Shown here: piece after piece, positions 10,588-21,347 of the stretch
Layout: the number at the start of each line of letters is the position of its first letter
How positions within the stretch are numbered: position 1 is the first letter of the stretch
Assembly (NCBI GenBank): GCA_963971285.1
Contig: OZ020244.1
Coordinates: 6,882,001 to 6,946,000, forward strand
DNA length: 64,000 bases
Source of the DNA: Astropecten irregularis
Lineage: Eukaryota > Echinodermata > Asteroidea > Paxillosida > Astropectinidae
Reading direction: 5' to 3'
Translations under genes and position numbers: made by a program
The notes under the pieces: generated by a model
Databases searched by the model: none
What the model saw: the letters and a program-made list of their open reading frames with translations, nothing else
Told to the model about the DNA's origin: nothing

Positions 10588-10774
10588 GGAGGATCTAACA
10601 GACTCAGTTATTGAAAGAGCTGTAAGTCGCATGCAAAGTGTTATTGAGCTAGGACGTGTGATTCGTGATCGTAACACTATCCCCACCAAGTACCCACTAC
10701 GTGAGGCTGTAATTATCCATGCTGACCAAGAATGCTTAGATGATGTTATGTCTTTGGATAAATACATCAAAGAG
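10588..10774 (+). CDS. IARS1: IARS1 exon: anticodon-binding domain
   Basis: Encodes 62 residues including AVSRMQSVIELGRVIRDRN and KYPLREAVIIH, a strongly conserved helical block of eukaryotic cytosolic IleRS. The acceptor TTTATAG ends at 10587 and the donor GTAATA starts at 10775. The first base completes the AGG (Arg) codon split with the previous exon; the exon ends in phase 0. The preceding intron is 5.9 kb, swollen by the minisatellite and two transposons. Confidence 0.95.
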
Positions 10775-10903
10775 GTAATAATAACATACTTTTATCAGTT
10801 GGATAATTAATTGTAATCTATTCACACTTGCAACCTCTAGAGTTCCGCACTGCTAGCTTTGCTACAAACTCAAAAAGTTAGCAGCACAAATATGTGCTTT
10901 TAA

Positions 10904-11337
10904 AGGTTTACTGTAATCAAAACTCATATAAAGTTAAATACATCTGTATTGTTATAAAACTAAACCTGTCTATTATTGTTTGTGCTAAAAAATATTGTAC
11001 ATAGAAAAAGAAGGTATTTAATTGACCCCTAATTTAACCCCTCACTCTTTGCGACGAAAATCCTTGCTTGCATGTACCTCACATGTAGAACGCCATGCAG
11101 TATACTGTGGTGTAAGCTATACTAGTTCTGTAGGTTACGTCACACACTATGGTTGTGTGGATTGATTCCATGGAGGACTGTTTAAGGGGAGGGGCATACA
11201 TGTACAGATTTTGTAACTCTCTGGTCAAAATTAAGCACTGACATAAAAACATAAATAAATAACAGTCATTAATTATGTATTAAGCAATAATTTTAAAGCA
11301 CTTTCACCCCTTTCTCAAATTTGATGACAGTAAACCT
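10904..11337. mobile_element. 434-bp TTAA-flanked MITE (AGGTTTACTGT TIR)
   Basis: Flanked by TTAA on both sides (10900-10903, 11338-11341). TIRs AGGTTTACTGTAATCAAA and AGGTTTACTGTCATCAAA match at nearly all positions. No coding capacity. TTAA targets are used by piggyBac and Kolobok; the AGG- terminus resembles Kolobok more. Confidence 0.75.
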
Positions 11338-11424
11338 TTAACTGACTTAGCAGTGATATATCAGGATATATTAGTGCATTATGCAGTGGTGAAAATGAGT
11401 TTTCTTGTTATCAATTCCTATCAG

Positions 11425-11715
11425 GAACTGAACATTCGCTGTGTGACAGTTTCTCAAGATAAGGAGAGGTATGGCGTATCTCTGAAGGCTGAACCTGATC
11501 AAGCTGTCTTAGGACGACGTCTTAAAGGAGACCTGAAGAAAGTTACTCAAGCCATTCGGGAACTTACTGATGCACAGCTGGAGGAATTGAGGAATACTGG
11601 TCAGATAGAAATACATAATCATGTAATCCAGGAGAATGAGCTGAGATTGAGTTATGCATTTGCACAGACTAATGATAATGGAAAGGCAAAGTATGAGGCT
11701 CACTCAGATAACCAG
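11425..11715 (+). CDS. IARS1: IARS1 exon
   Basis: Exactly 97 codons, phase 0 to 0, with acceptor CCTATCAG (11424) and donor GTGGGT (11716). It contains RYGVSLKAEPDQAVLGRRLK, the conserved block after the anticodon-binding helices in cytosolic IleRS, and ends LSYAFAQTND...AHSDNQ. The ATG at 11395 lies in intron sequence and is not a start. Confidence 0.95.
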
Positions 11716-12038
11716 GTGGGTTTGAATCTTTCACATCATCACAATACCTCTACTTGTTTCACTCTATTACAGCAATTATGACAATCACTGTGTATGCATA
11801 GTTTTAATTTTGGCAAAAAATTGTAATATTCTCAACCATTAGAAAGTAATTTTCAAGACTACATGTCGATTGTGCTTGAAAACAACTACTGTATTGCATT
11901 ACAAACAAGGAAGGTATGCCAATGTGATGAACTTCTGGTATACAAATTGAATTGAATTAGGCCAAATAGATTGCAGTTTGAGTCTGCCCTTATTTAGATG
12001 TGAATTACCTTCACAACAAAGTTGAATTTGTGTTGTAG

Positions 12039-12134
12039 ATCCTTGTTCTGCTGGATGTAACTCCTGACCAATCTATGATGGAAGAAGGCTTGGCAAGGGA
12101 AGTCATCAATCGTATACAGAAACTCAGGAAAAAG
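12039..12134 (+). CDS. IARS1: IARS1 exon (32 codons)
   Basis: Short exon, phase 0 to 0, acceptor TTGTGTTGTAG (12038) and donor GTAATT (12135). It encodes LVLLDVTPDQSMMEEGLARE followed by VINRIQKLRKK, one of the most conserved segments of the IleRS C-terminal half. The ~8.9-kb intron that follows holds the nested LINE cluster. Confidence 0.95.
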
Positions 12135-12663
12135 GTAATTGTTAATTTGTGAACAATTTGCTTTACAAAAATTAAACTAGACATTTAAATGTTTGTGGAC
12201 GAACACAGAGCTGTTCTGACTTTATAGCACTAAGCATTCTTCCAAAAAGTTTATTAAAACTGACAAATTAATGCAAAGAAAAAAGCAGTAACTGGAGTCA
12301 TGAAATTCGGCTCTGATTTCATCATCCTCCAGACGATGGGTTCTATGGTTTTCAATGTCAAACTGCATGTTTGTATCCGTAAGTATGGAAATGACAGAAG
12401 AGAAATGTTGAATGGTGGTTTTCCTTTACCTTTTGAGGTTTTTAGGCCCTAAATGCCATGTTTTTGCGTTTCACGTATACAATTTCATTTTTGGAAATAA
12501 GCATCACCGTTTTGACATAAAAAAATTGTAAAGAAAAAGAACAGAAAAATACAATTATTTTAATAATTCAAGGTCCAATGACGTCATAATGACGTCATCA
12601 CAAAGACAGTCTTGGAGTAGCACAGACATCACACCTGCCAAGTTTCATGACGATCAGACATTG

Positions 12664-12826
12664 TTTCATCATCATCAAGTGCCGTCTTCGCTACGAAGGT
12701 TGGCCACCAAAGTTCTCCATCTACTCCTGTTCTCAGCCGATGTTTTTGCTCCTCTGTAACCGTACCACAGCTTGATGTCATCGCTCCACTTTCCTCTTTG
12801 TCTTCCTCTGGCTGGGGAACCTTCTA
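12664..12826 (-). pseudogene. LINE 3' end fragment, RTE-like ORF C-terminus
   Basis: The - strand encodes GRQRGKWSDDIK ... SRWRTLVANLRSEDGT, the conserved tail of RTE-type and related LINE ORF2 proteins (the GRPR..W.DDI..W motif), ending just before a TGATGATGATGA tail at 12660-12670. Its 5' side is cut by the TTAA element starting at 12831. It is a dead fragment. Confidence 0.75.
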
Positions 12827-12830
12827 TTAA

Positions 12831-13198
12831 AGGGATGGTACAGAACTGGTGATTGCGATAAAACCGTTGCTGACAGTGAAAGCACATTATGTAATCCATC
12901 ATATACCTTAACTGACAAACCTGTAGAAGTTTGAGGTCAATCAGCCATCTGGGTCACGAGAAAATAGTGAAAAACCCGTATACGGAGAACTGTACACATT
13001 TCAACGAATGAATAAAACGCTGCGAAGCGATTTATTCCAATCGGAAAATAGTTTCATTTATTTCTCAACGAATATGGCATTTCAGACAAAAACATTTCAT
13101 GGGATGTTTTCTCCTATCATCACCATTATACTGTGTAAGTTTTATGTGAATCTGTGATCATGAAGTGTATTTTGTCTTACCAATTCTGTACCCTCCCT
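12831..13198. mobile_element. 368-bp TTAA-flanked MITE (AGGGATGGTACAG TIR)
   Basis: TTAA at 12827-12830 and 13199-13202. TIRs AGGGATGGTACAGAACTGGT and AGGGAGGGTACAGAATTGGT (18 of 20 identical). No ORF of note. Kolobok-like by terminus and target site. It inserted into the LINE fragment to its left. Confidence 0.8.
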
Positions 13199-13260
13199 TT
13201 AAGCCTTCCAAGATGATGTTTGGAAGCTCACCACCACTGCCTCTAAGAATATGTCCTGCA

Positions 13261-13690
13261 TAAAGGCCGCCGCACACAAGAGCTATCTGCTGAGCAAAAA
13301 ATCTCTCTAGGCCGTTAGCTCAGCACTTACCTCACGTGTGCGATCTATTTTTTGTGAGATTTCTGCCTCTTGAGGCCGTGAGACCAAAATCTAACATGTT
13401 TGATTTTTTTTGCCTCGCGTGGTTAAAAACTCACCGTGTGCGGTGACTTTAGCTACGTGCTGAGCCGAAAAAGGGCAACTGACCAATGAAAGGGCACGCT
13501 CTGTGACATGTGATTTCCAAAATGGCAGGGCCCATGGACAACGTTAGCAATGTTGTCACTGACTACATTTTGGAGAAGTTGGTCGATTTGTGGCCGGAGT
13601 ATCCCTTTCTTTATAATGTGCATTCTGCCGATTTTATGAATGAGGATATTCTGGCAGATGTGCGTTGTGTGTGCGTGTGGGTTTGTATAG
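13261..13690 (+). mobile_element. Harbinger-like element fragment with MADF-like ORF, copy 1
   Basis: About 400 bp collinear with 16334-16735: it starts TAAAGGCCGCCGCACAC, then CTCACCGTGTGCGGTGAC, then a short ORF (start near 13522). That ORF reads GPMDNVSNVVTDYILEKLVD followed by LWPEYPFLYNVHSADF, a pattern like the N-terminus of MADF (Myb/SANT-like) DNA-binding domains carried as a second gene by PIF/Harbinger transposons. The ORF runs out at about 13708 and the right terminus is absent. The MADF assignment rests on about 45 residues. Confidence 0.6.
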
Positions 13691-13699
13691 GCATTCAAA

Positions 13700-14260
13700 C
13701 CGTGGACTGATAACAAAAGGGACAATAGGGTCCACGATTGGAAAAATCGTCTGGAAGGAAGATGTTGGCAGCCCAGTTGCAACTTCTGGACGAGAGAGTG
13801 GATTGGGTGTTTGGGATCCAACACGGCTTTGTTCACCAGCTTGGAGGTGTGGTGTTCTCTGCGGAGGGCTGCAGGTGCAATGCCAGCTAGCACTTGTGGG
13901 AGCTCAGATGGTGTGGCTCACAGGCAGCCAGTGATGATCCTCAACGTCTCGCTTAGAGTGGTGTCTAGCTTTCCTGTGTGTACGCTGCGGCACCATGCAG
14001 GTGCGGTATACTCAGCAGCGCTGTTTACTATTGCGAGAGCACCTGTGCGGAGGGTAGATGTGTTCGCTCCCCAGGAGCTCCCAGCCAAGCAACGGAGGAG
14101 GTTGTTCCTGGAGGACACCTTAGCTGGTAGTGACTCAAGGTGATGTTTGAATGAGAGTTGTCTGTCAAACTTTACTCCGAGGTAAGTTGGGGAGGCTTCG
14201 TAGGGAAGAGGTGATCCATTGAGGTTCACTGTGAGCTTGCGACGGGCTTCTTTGGTGTTG
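13700..14260 (-). pseudogene. Jockey/CR1-like LINE ORF2, C-terminal segment
   Basis: The - strand encodes the post-RT region: EARRKLTVNLNGSPLPYEAS, the conserved PTYLGVKFDRQLSFKHHLES block, then WGANTSTLRTGALAIVNSAA and EYTAPAWC, and finally VLAGIAPAALRREHHTSKL. This order is typical of jockey/CR1-type LINE ORF2 proteins. The same LINE continues at 15766-16333 (RT core) and 17497-18240 (endonuclease), so one copy lies split by two later insertions. Frame changes between segments show it is dead. Confidence 0.85.
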
Positions 14261-15757
14261 CAGGCCTCAAATTTAACGGCGGCCACGACGGCCATGCGAT
14301 GCCCCTCTTACTGGCCGTGGTGCCCCTGGAAAAATTAGCCTTTTCACGGCCACAAGTGGCCGTGCCCTTTTTCTGTGATGGCCGTCGTGCCCTTTTTCAT
14401 CTTGACAATGTTGTTATCATCGATGGTAAATAATTCACCGAACCTTGAACGGTGCGACGCACGCACCGCTCTTGATCAGCCCAAAACAACCGCAGCCTTC
14501 TGGCTCGCGCGTGTGGCCGGCGGCATGGGCCGGCGCGGCCAAGCACTACTTCACCGTTCATGCCACATACACACATCGTACGTACGTTGTGTACTGTACA
14601 CATGTTGATGTACATCATGTGTACATGTACGGAAAGCTTCCTGCCGAAGCACGTGGTTGAGCTGGTGCACTTTGCACGGAGTACCAGTATCACGCATGGG
14701 AAATTCAATGGCATGGCGTGCGTGATAATTGTTTACGTCTATACAATGGAGGAAGAAATACACTTGCACTCGCAGTGCGACCGTTGATTTCGGAAGGATT
14801 TCACGATGTTTCTAGTTAGCTAATAGGACAAAAATGACTGACTGAAATTCAAGTATAAAGATTTGACTGATCAGGAAAATGCGATTTTTGGTACTTCGGA
14901 ATATTTTGGGAAGGAATATTTTACTGGGATCTCGCAACTAAATTACATGCGTACATCGGTGCATGGAGGAAGGAAGAATGATCGGTGTATCAACACTCGG
15001 TACTTCAACCGTGTTACGTTTTCGCACGTGTTCGATGTCGGGATTTAAAAAATGTTTTTCTTTATTTTGGGGGTCACCAAAAATGACCAAAGCTTTGGTC
15101 ATTTTTGGTTTTTTTGGTCGGGATCCGGTGTTCCGATAAATGAATTCACGAACAATTACCTACTTTGCAAAGTATGTAATTGTTCGTGAATTCATTTATC
15201 GGAACACTGGATCCCGACCAAAAAAACTTGGTCGGGTTCCGGAACAAAACATTTCCGAGATGACTCAGCCTTAGTTTATCCCTAGCAAACATTTTCACTG
15301 AATTTTGATACATTTGTGAATGAAATTGCGAGTTCATTTATATTTGTTCGTTTTTATAGAATATTTTGCTATAAATATTATTGAGGGAGTTGAACTTCAA
15401 GTCAAGTCCACAGATGCATTCAAATGGCAGACCGTACACATCATCGACACCATTCTCTCATGTATCGGCAATAGATTTTACCTAAGAAGGTTACTAAAAC
15501 AAGTACATGTAGGTTTAGTGTGAGTGTACACTGTACTGTGATTATTGTTTGTTAACCACAGTTCTTCCTAAATAAAACAACCCACAAGAACCTGAGAAAA
15601 TCTTGTTTCTTTATGTTATTTCTTTGTGGCCTCGGTGCCCTTTTTTCAATACCCGATTTGGCCTTGGTGCCCTGCATCATGGCCTTGGTGCCCTTTAAAA
15701 TGTGGCTTAATTCAAGGCCAAAGTGGCCGTGCCCTAAAAATTGTTAAATTTGAGGCC
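14261..15757. mobile_element. 1.5-kb non-autonomous hAT inserted in the LINE
   Basis: TIR CAGGCCTCAAATTTAAC on the left, perfectly matched by GTTAAATTTGAGGCC on the right (the last two bases appear lost), with 8-bp duplications TGGTGTTG (14253-14260 and 15758-15765). Removing the element restores the LINE coding frame ...FHLNTKEARRKL, which proves the insertion. Subterminal DNA carries many GGCC-x-TGGTGCCC/GGCCGTGCCC words at both ends, as expected of hAT transposase-binding repeats. The interior has no transposase but contains a 34-bp and a 120-bp palindrome and the module shared with other hATs. Confidence 0.9.
15076..15227. repeat. Adjacent 34-bp perfect and 120-bp near-perfect palindromes
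   Basis: 15076-15109 is a perfect 34-bp palindrome (half-site ACCAAAAATGACCAAAG). 15108-15227 is a 120-bp palindrome with 60-bp arms, only two mismatches and no spacer; its centre is TACTTTG/CAAAGTA. They overlap by two bases, inside the hAT. Confidence 0.97.
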
Positions 15758-15765
15758 TGGTGTTG

Positions 15766-16333
15766 AGGTGGAAGGCTGTGCTCAGCTTTAGTCTTCAGGT
15801 CTCAAGGTAGTCAGCGATGAGACACATGTCTTTGGATACGACGTCTTCCACTTTCTTCCAGCTTTTGTTTGTATAGAGAAGAGCGAGATCGTCAGCGTAG
15901 CCGTACTGCTTTGATGTTGTCCTAGGTATGTCACTGATTTAGATGTTGAAGAGCATGGGGGCCAGGATTGAGCCTTGTGGAACTCCATTTCTAAGGCGGT
16001 GAGGACGGCTGGACTGTCCGTCGCTGGTCTTCAGGATGAAGCTTCGGTTAGCTAAGATGTTGGCGATGAACCACACCAGGTGGCGATCAGGGATGGTCCG
16101 TAGGAGTTTCAAGATTAGGCCCTGGTGCCACACTGTATCATTCATAGGCTGCAGTCATGTCCACAAAAATGGCGCCTGCGTTGTGGCCAATTTTCAAAGC
16201 TAAATTCGATGTCATTTGATAGCTTCACGATCTGGTGTGTTGTGCTGCATCCTTGGTAGATGCCTCCTCTCCTGGTGCGGCTTGCAAGAATTCCTTATAT
16301 TGTGCATTACATTCCTCGTCCCATGCAGGGATG
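15766..16333 (-). pseudogene. Jockey/CR1-like LINE ORF2, reverse transcriptase core
   Basis: The - strand encodes, in order, a block ending GAIFVDMTAA in a different frame from YDTVWHQGLILKLLRTIPD, then RLRNGVPQGSILAPMLFNI (RT motif B) and, after a frame change, the catalytic QYGYADDLALLYT (motif C, around 15880). These are the palm motifs of non-LTR reverse transcriptases. At least two frame changes are needed to join the blocks, so no functional enzyme is made. The hAT at 14261-15757 separates it from the C-terminal part. Confidence 0.85.
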
Positions 16334-17496
16334 TAAAGGCTGCCGCACACGAAAGGTATCTGCTGAGCAAAAAATATCTCGAGGCCGTTAGCTTAGCACT
16401 TACCTCACGTGTGCGGTCGATTTTTGGTGAGATTTCTGCCTTTCGAGGCCGTGAGACCAAAATCTAACATGTTTGATTTTTTTTGCCTCGCGTGGTTTAA
16501 AACTCACCGTGTGCGGTGACTTTAGCTACGTGCTGAGCTAAAAAAGGGCAACTGACCAATGAAAGCGCACGCTCTGTGCCATGTGATTTCCAAAATGGCA
16601 GCGTCCTTGGACAACTTTAGCAACGTTGTCACTGACTACAGGAGAAGTCGGTCGATTTGTGGCCGGACTATCCCTTTTTATAATGTGCATTCGCCCGATT
16701 TTATGAATAAGGATATTATGGCAGATGTGGGGGGGGGGGGGGGTACAGCTGAACTTCCCGACTCCCGTTTGAAAGACAAAATGAAAGACAGTCAATATTA
16801 CTTGTTTCCTTGTTTTGCTAGATCCGCCCCTGTCCAGTTAAAGGGCATGTACAACACCATGGTAACAAACCAAAACATAAATGTTCACAGATGTATAACT
16901 TCTAGGGTACAAAGATGGTGTTGGTAAAAACACCGTTACAAATTTTCACCTGAAATGATGTAGCCTATTTATCCAGAAAGAGTTAAACCAAACTCTGAAA
17001 ACATTTTGGATTTCCGCAAGACAACAAATCCTTCTATATGCTTTATTAGAACAATTGAGTCGGGTTTTGAGCTCAAAATTTAACAGGCTTAATAATTCAT
17101 GTACATGGTGGATTAGACAAAGTGTGAGTGCTGTTCTGTCTCCTTTACCAACCCTTTACCTATCCCTTTATACAAAGTGTTCACATGAAATCAGGTTCAT
17201 TATAATATATTATTTTATTATAGGCTATTATAATTCATTTTGTGTACACTAGTACCCAGTTTTTGTTTCAGCCGTTTATATATTTTCATATTCGTGATTT
17301 GTTTATTTCAGCTATTTATGTTTATTCCCATTCCTGTAATTGGCGGTCATTTCACTGTTGGATGTGATTGCTCAGCACGTAGCCCAAGTCACCGCACACG
17401 GTGAGTTTTTATCCACGCGAAGCAAAAAAAATCAAACATGTTAGCTTTTGGTCTCACGACCTCGAGAGGCAGAAATCTCACCTATATTGGCCTTTA
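16334..17496 (+). mobile_element. Harbinger-like element with long inverted ends, copy 2, nested in LINE
   Basis: Begins TAAAGGCTGCCGCACACG and ends GCCTTTA. About 130 bp at the right (17365-17490) is the inverted copy of 16410-16535, so the element has long subterminal inverted repeats built around CTCACCGTGTGCGGTGAC. It shares ~400 bp with 13261-13690, including the start of the MADF-like ORF (here from 16594, frameshifted, followed by a poly-G run at 16729). The LINE resumes on both sides. A TSD is not obvious. Confidence 0.65.
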
Positions 17497-18240
17497 TTGA
17501 GATTTGGGAAAAGGGTCTAGGATGAAGCAGTGGGGTGAAGGACCATTCAGGTTGGCAAAGGCAAGGCCAGAGGTGTTATGTTCCACCTGCCAGAGTTAAA
17601 GCTGTCTGGTTGTTTCGGGTCATGGAGCAATTGTACGCCGGTTGCCGAGGCCCAGTCTTCAAGAATTGCGCCATCTGGGTTGGATGAAGTGCATCCCCAG
17701 GTGGTGCTGCGGCAGTTGAAGTCTCCAGCATATATGCAGGGAGGATCGAATGCATGCAGGGATGGTATCTACCTGAAGCCGAGAAGAAGGGGGTTTGTAG
17801 ATGTTGATGGGGGAGATGTGTCTATAGGTTTCCAGTTTGCTGTGTTCCTAATAAGGTAGCTATCCCATGGATGTCACTCTTGGTGCACACAGCCAGGGTG
17901 AATCCAGGGATCTTCAGGCGTGAGCTGTTGCTATTATGGGTTTCTTGCAGGAGAATTGCTGTGGCATTGTGGGACTGCAGAATATGTTCGATGATGGAGA
18001 TCTTGGCCTTGGTAAGGCCTTCCACATTGAGTTGCAGCACGATGATGCCATCTCGTATGACAGCTGACACTACCTGCCCTGAGGAGGGCACGTGTTTCTG
18101 AATCGCACCAGGCTGCATGCTCTAGTTGAGGGATGGATGTTAATAGTGAGGGAGCAGATCTGCTGTTACTGCTGCTGTTATTGCTGCCGTAGCTGCTGTC
18201 TCTAGTTGTTGTCATTCGCCTGATGAATCAGTTACCAGGG
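17497..18240 (-). pseudogene. Jockey/CR1-like LINE ORF2, apurinic endonuclease domain
   Basis: The - strand encodes the N-terminus of an APE-type endonuclease: IIVLQLNVEGLTKAKISIIE, then NATAILLQETH (catalytic Glu in QET), LKIPGFTLA and SDIHGIATL. This domain nicks the target for reverse transcription. A shift near 17860 breaks the frame. With 15766-16333 and 13700-14260 it gives the 5'-to-3' order EN-RT-tail on the - strand, so all three pieces were one LINE copy inserted antisense in the IARS1 intron, with a part between EN and RT lost or replaced. Confidence 0.85.
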
Positions 18241-18952
18241 CTCACCGCGGGGAGGTCGACAACTCGAGCCCCACTGAGACACTAAGGACACGTGTGTTCC
18301 AGCTCTATTTAGAACCTCTTGGTTGCTCACTCTATCCTACCAGCTTATTTTCAACAATCTCCTTAGGCACCACATTTCAAAAGAGTGCAATCTATTCCTG
18401 ATGGTTTTGGTGTATACTGCCATGTCTCACTACCATATGCAACCACATAAATCACATAGCATCTCAATAGACAAGTCTTTAGGTGTATTAGGAATAAACA
18501 AACAAAACAAACAAAAATGCAAAGGAATAATATTAAAAATCAGAAGAAAAACTAAACCTGGTCTGACATCAGAAATGTTGGAGCAGCTGATAAAAGTGCT
18601 TGCAAAATTGAACAGCTAGTGGCGAGTGTAATGTCTGGTTCATGATCGCAGTAAAAAATCAGTTAAAGGGGAATCTTGGTCATCACAGGCATCTTAGATG
18701 CAACCAACTGCTATAGCCTGCAAGAAGGAAGACTCCCAAATTTAAAGTTAAAATGTAGTCTTGACACTAAGAAGAGGGAGCCTAATGTATGATGAGATGT
18801 GTTGCGTCTCCCTTTGTCATATTTTTAGATTGAAGATAAACAAATCAATTTCTTTTTCAAATTGAAAAGCAATAAAGTAATAAACTGCTGCAAACTGCTC
18901 ATCAGCCAAAATGACCTGAAATATATCAATCGCTTAAAGTTGGGAGGTCCTG

Positions 18953-19099
18953 GGGCCGATTTCACTAACGCTTTGCGATCAACGTAAAGCCCAAATCCAT
19001 CGCTAAACAGAAAATCGATCGCTATTTTGCGTAGCAATATTCCGTTTAGCGATGAATTTGGGCTTTACGATGATCGCAAAGCGTTAGTGAAATTGGCCC
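18953..19099. mobile_element. 147-bp palindromic MITE, GGGCC ends, CTG target duplication
   Basis: TIR GGGCCGATTTCACTAACGC with its inverted partner ending GAAATTGGCCC; flanking CTG at 18950-18952 and 19100-19102. Same length and family as 40971-41117. Nearly fully palindromic through TTTGGGCTTTACG. Confidence 0.85.
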
Positions 19100-19733
19100 C
19101 TGATGTGTTTCGATCCTAACAGGATCTTTCTCAAAGGCAAAGTTTGCCAACTTTAAGCAATTTGAAAAGCAACATGCTTAGATTTTGTATATGAATGTTA
19201 GGAAAACCAATACAAGGTGTTGGAAAAGGGTTTTCAGTTCCTTTAGATATAGTTACCTTGCTCATTTGAAACAATTGGATTTAAATTGACTTTTTTTTTA
19301 CTTTTTGATTTTGCTGTTTTACCATCTCTAATACAGAATTGCCATAAACAGATTTATATTGTAGTATTGACATGTATATTGCCATTCTCATTGTGCCAAA
19401 TACCAATATGCAGCACTATACTACAACTTGTTATATGACTGTATTTATCAAACCAATGTTCCGAATTTGGGATGGAAGTGGAAGGGCAGTCATTTTGGTT
19501 CACTAGAAAGCTGCTCTTATGAAATCCATTATACACCATCAAAAATGGTTAATATGTAAGATTTCTCAAGCATAAGAAAAACTCACAAGCCTTGCGAGTC
19601 TTTAAGCATTGTGTGAATTATAGGCTTACAATTCTGGACTCTTACCATGAAAAGCTACGGATGATCTCCATTTTGCAGGAATAATCATCGTGCTCTCTAT
19701 GGTTGTTGAACTTGACGGGCATCGGACGAAAGC

Positions 19734-20619
19734 TAGACTTGCAGGCAAGTTGTTGTAAGTCACGGTGATCGTCTCTTCTTTCACGCAACTCTCGCAAAAC
19801 CGCTCTACTTTCTCACGAGACTCATGGCTACGGCGAGAGTTCGGCGCTCGGCGCAGGACCACTCGAAAACAATGACTTGCCAAACAGGATTTCAGTTTGT
19901 ACACGGCCCATGGGCTCTTTAGCCAATTTCGTACGGACGCGTTTGATTGGCAAATTTTTATTTAACAAATGAGTATTCAATTAATAGACAACCACAGGCG
20001 TCGCATGTATCTAGCTAGGTATAGCTGCAGTATGACCTTGATAGTGGTACTTTTAACTGAAGTGCGTAATGTTTGTTTTTATATTCTTTGTGCATGAATA
20101 AAGAAAGAAGTCCGTCTTACTAACAGTTATAGTGTAGACCTACATGTACAATTTTTACCTACCCACTTGCTTTAGAGAAATCATTGACAATGACATTCAC
20201 CGTGGGTATTATTAATTTTTATGAAGTATAATGCACACATTTCAAACTGATAGATTATACTGTTGTTCCAGTTTAATACAAAATTATTTATTATAAAATC
20301 ATTCAACATTCAAGTCATTGATCAAAAACCATAATTTGGAAATGCAGTCTAATGTAAGTACAGTACTGTTGCTTTATGGACTCGTCTTAACTGCCGTCTC
20401 TATGGCAACCGTTGGGCAAAGTACGCCCGTGGGTGAATAAATGAATATGTGTCTAAATCCTGTTATAAATCCCATTTGGCAAGTCGTTGTTTTGAGTGGT
20501 CCCGCGCCGAGAGTTGTCCTCTCGCTGTAGCCATGAGTCTCGCGAGACAGTAGAGCGATTTCTTGAGAGTTGCGTGAAATACGATCACCGCGACTTAAAA
20601 CGACTTGCCTGCAAGTCTA
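19734..20619. mobile_element. 886-bp Mutator-like element with ~165-bp TIRs
   Basis: Starts TAGACTTGCAGGCAAGTTG and ends with its inverse; inverted similarity continues about 165 bp inward on both sides (through CTCTCG...CATGAGTCTCG). Flanks GACGAAAGC and GATAAAAGC form a 9-bp duplication with two differences. Long TIRs plus a 9-bp TSD are the signature of MULE-type elements. No transposase in the 550-bp core. Confidence 0.75.
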
Positions 20620-21040
20620 GATAAAAGCAAGAAAATTGCCCCGTAGCGGCAGACTCCAGAGTGAAAAATAAAAATTGTTTGACCAATGATCATTGGAAGA
20701 GTACACTCATTGTTCCTGGGGAAAAAAATTGCTATAACATGGTGAAAATAATTCTGCGGCTGGGCTTTTATTTGAATACCACAGCGAAGTGGTTAAATAC
20801 CTTGTCTGTTAACTCTCCAAGAAAGTACATGTATGTTTTATGCTCCATTCTTGCTTGATAAATGTGTATGCTTTGTAAATGTATTTGTATACGGTACATG
20901 TGTCTGGCAGCAGATGCTTGGTACTTTTTGCACTTTATTTGCAGTATGATAATGTACATTGACATATGGTCTTGGTCTTGTAAATGAATACCTCGACAGA
21001 CAAAGATTTCTAACTTGGTTATACTTTATTTTCTTCTCAG

Positions 21041-21214
21041 GCTAAGCTGGTGCCATCTGACAACATTACCATCTTCTATCGAGTGAATCCATCAACAGAC
21101 CGGCTATCTGGTATCATCAAGTCACATGATGAATATATTTATTCCACCATCAAGCAAAGCATGTTCCCTTTCCCTGTGGCACCTGGCAATGAGATAGTCA
21201 GGGAAACATTTCAG
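21041..21214 (+). CDS. IARS1: IARS1 exon (58 codons)
   Basis: Phase 0 to 0; acceptor TTTTCTTCTCAG (21040), donor GTATGA (21215). It continues the C-terminal region with AKLVPSDNITIFYRVNPSTD and ends PVAPGNEIVRETFQ, matching the position in cytosolic IleRS where the conserved core gives way to the eukaryote-specific appendix. Confidence 0.93.
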
Positions 21215-21347
21215 GTATGAAGACTAATTTTTTTTTTTACTAGAATTTTTTTCATTTCAGAATTTTGTTTTTAAGTTACCTAGTGGTTTTTTAATGATTA
21301 TATTCTACCAATTCTCGGGTTGGATCGTTGTGCTGCATATATCTTAA

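Noticed and set aside
11353..11424. In-frame extension upstream of the IARS1 exon at 11425
   Set aside because: It is intronic: the CAG acceptor at 11424 and the phase-0 join to the previous exon define the exon start.
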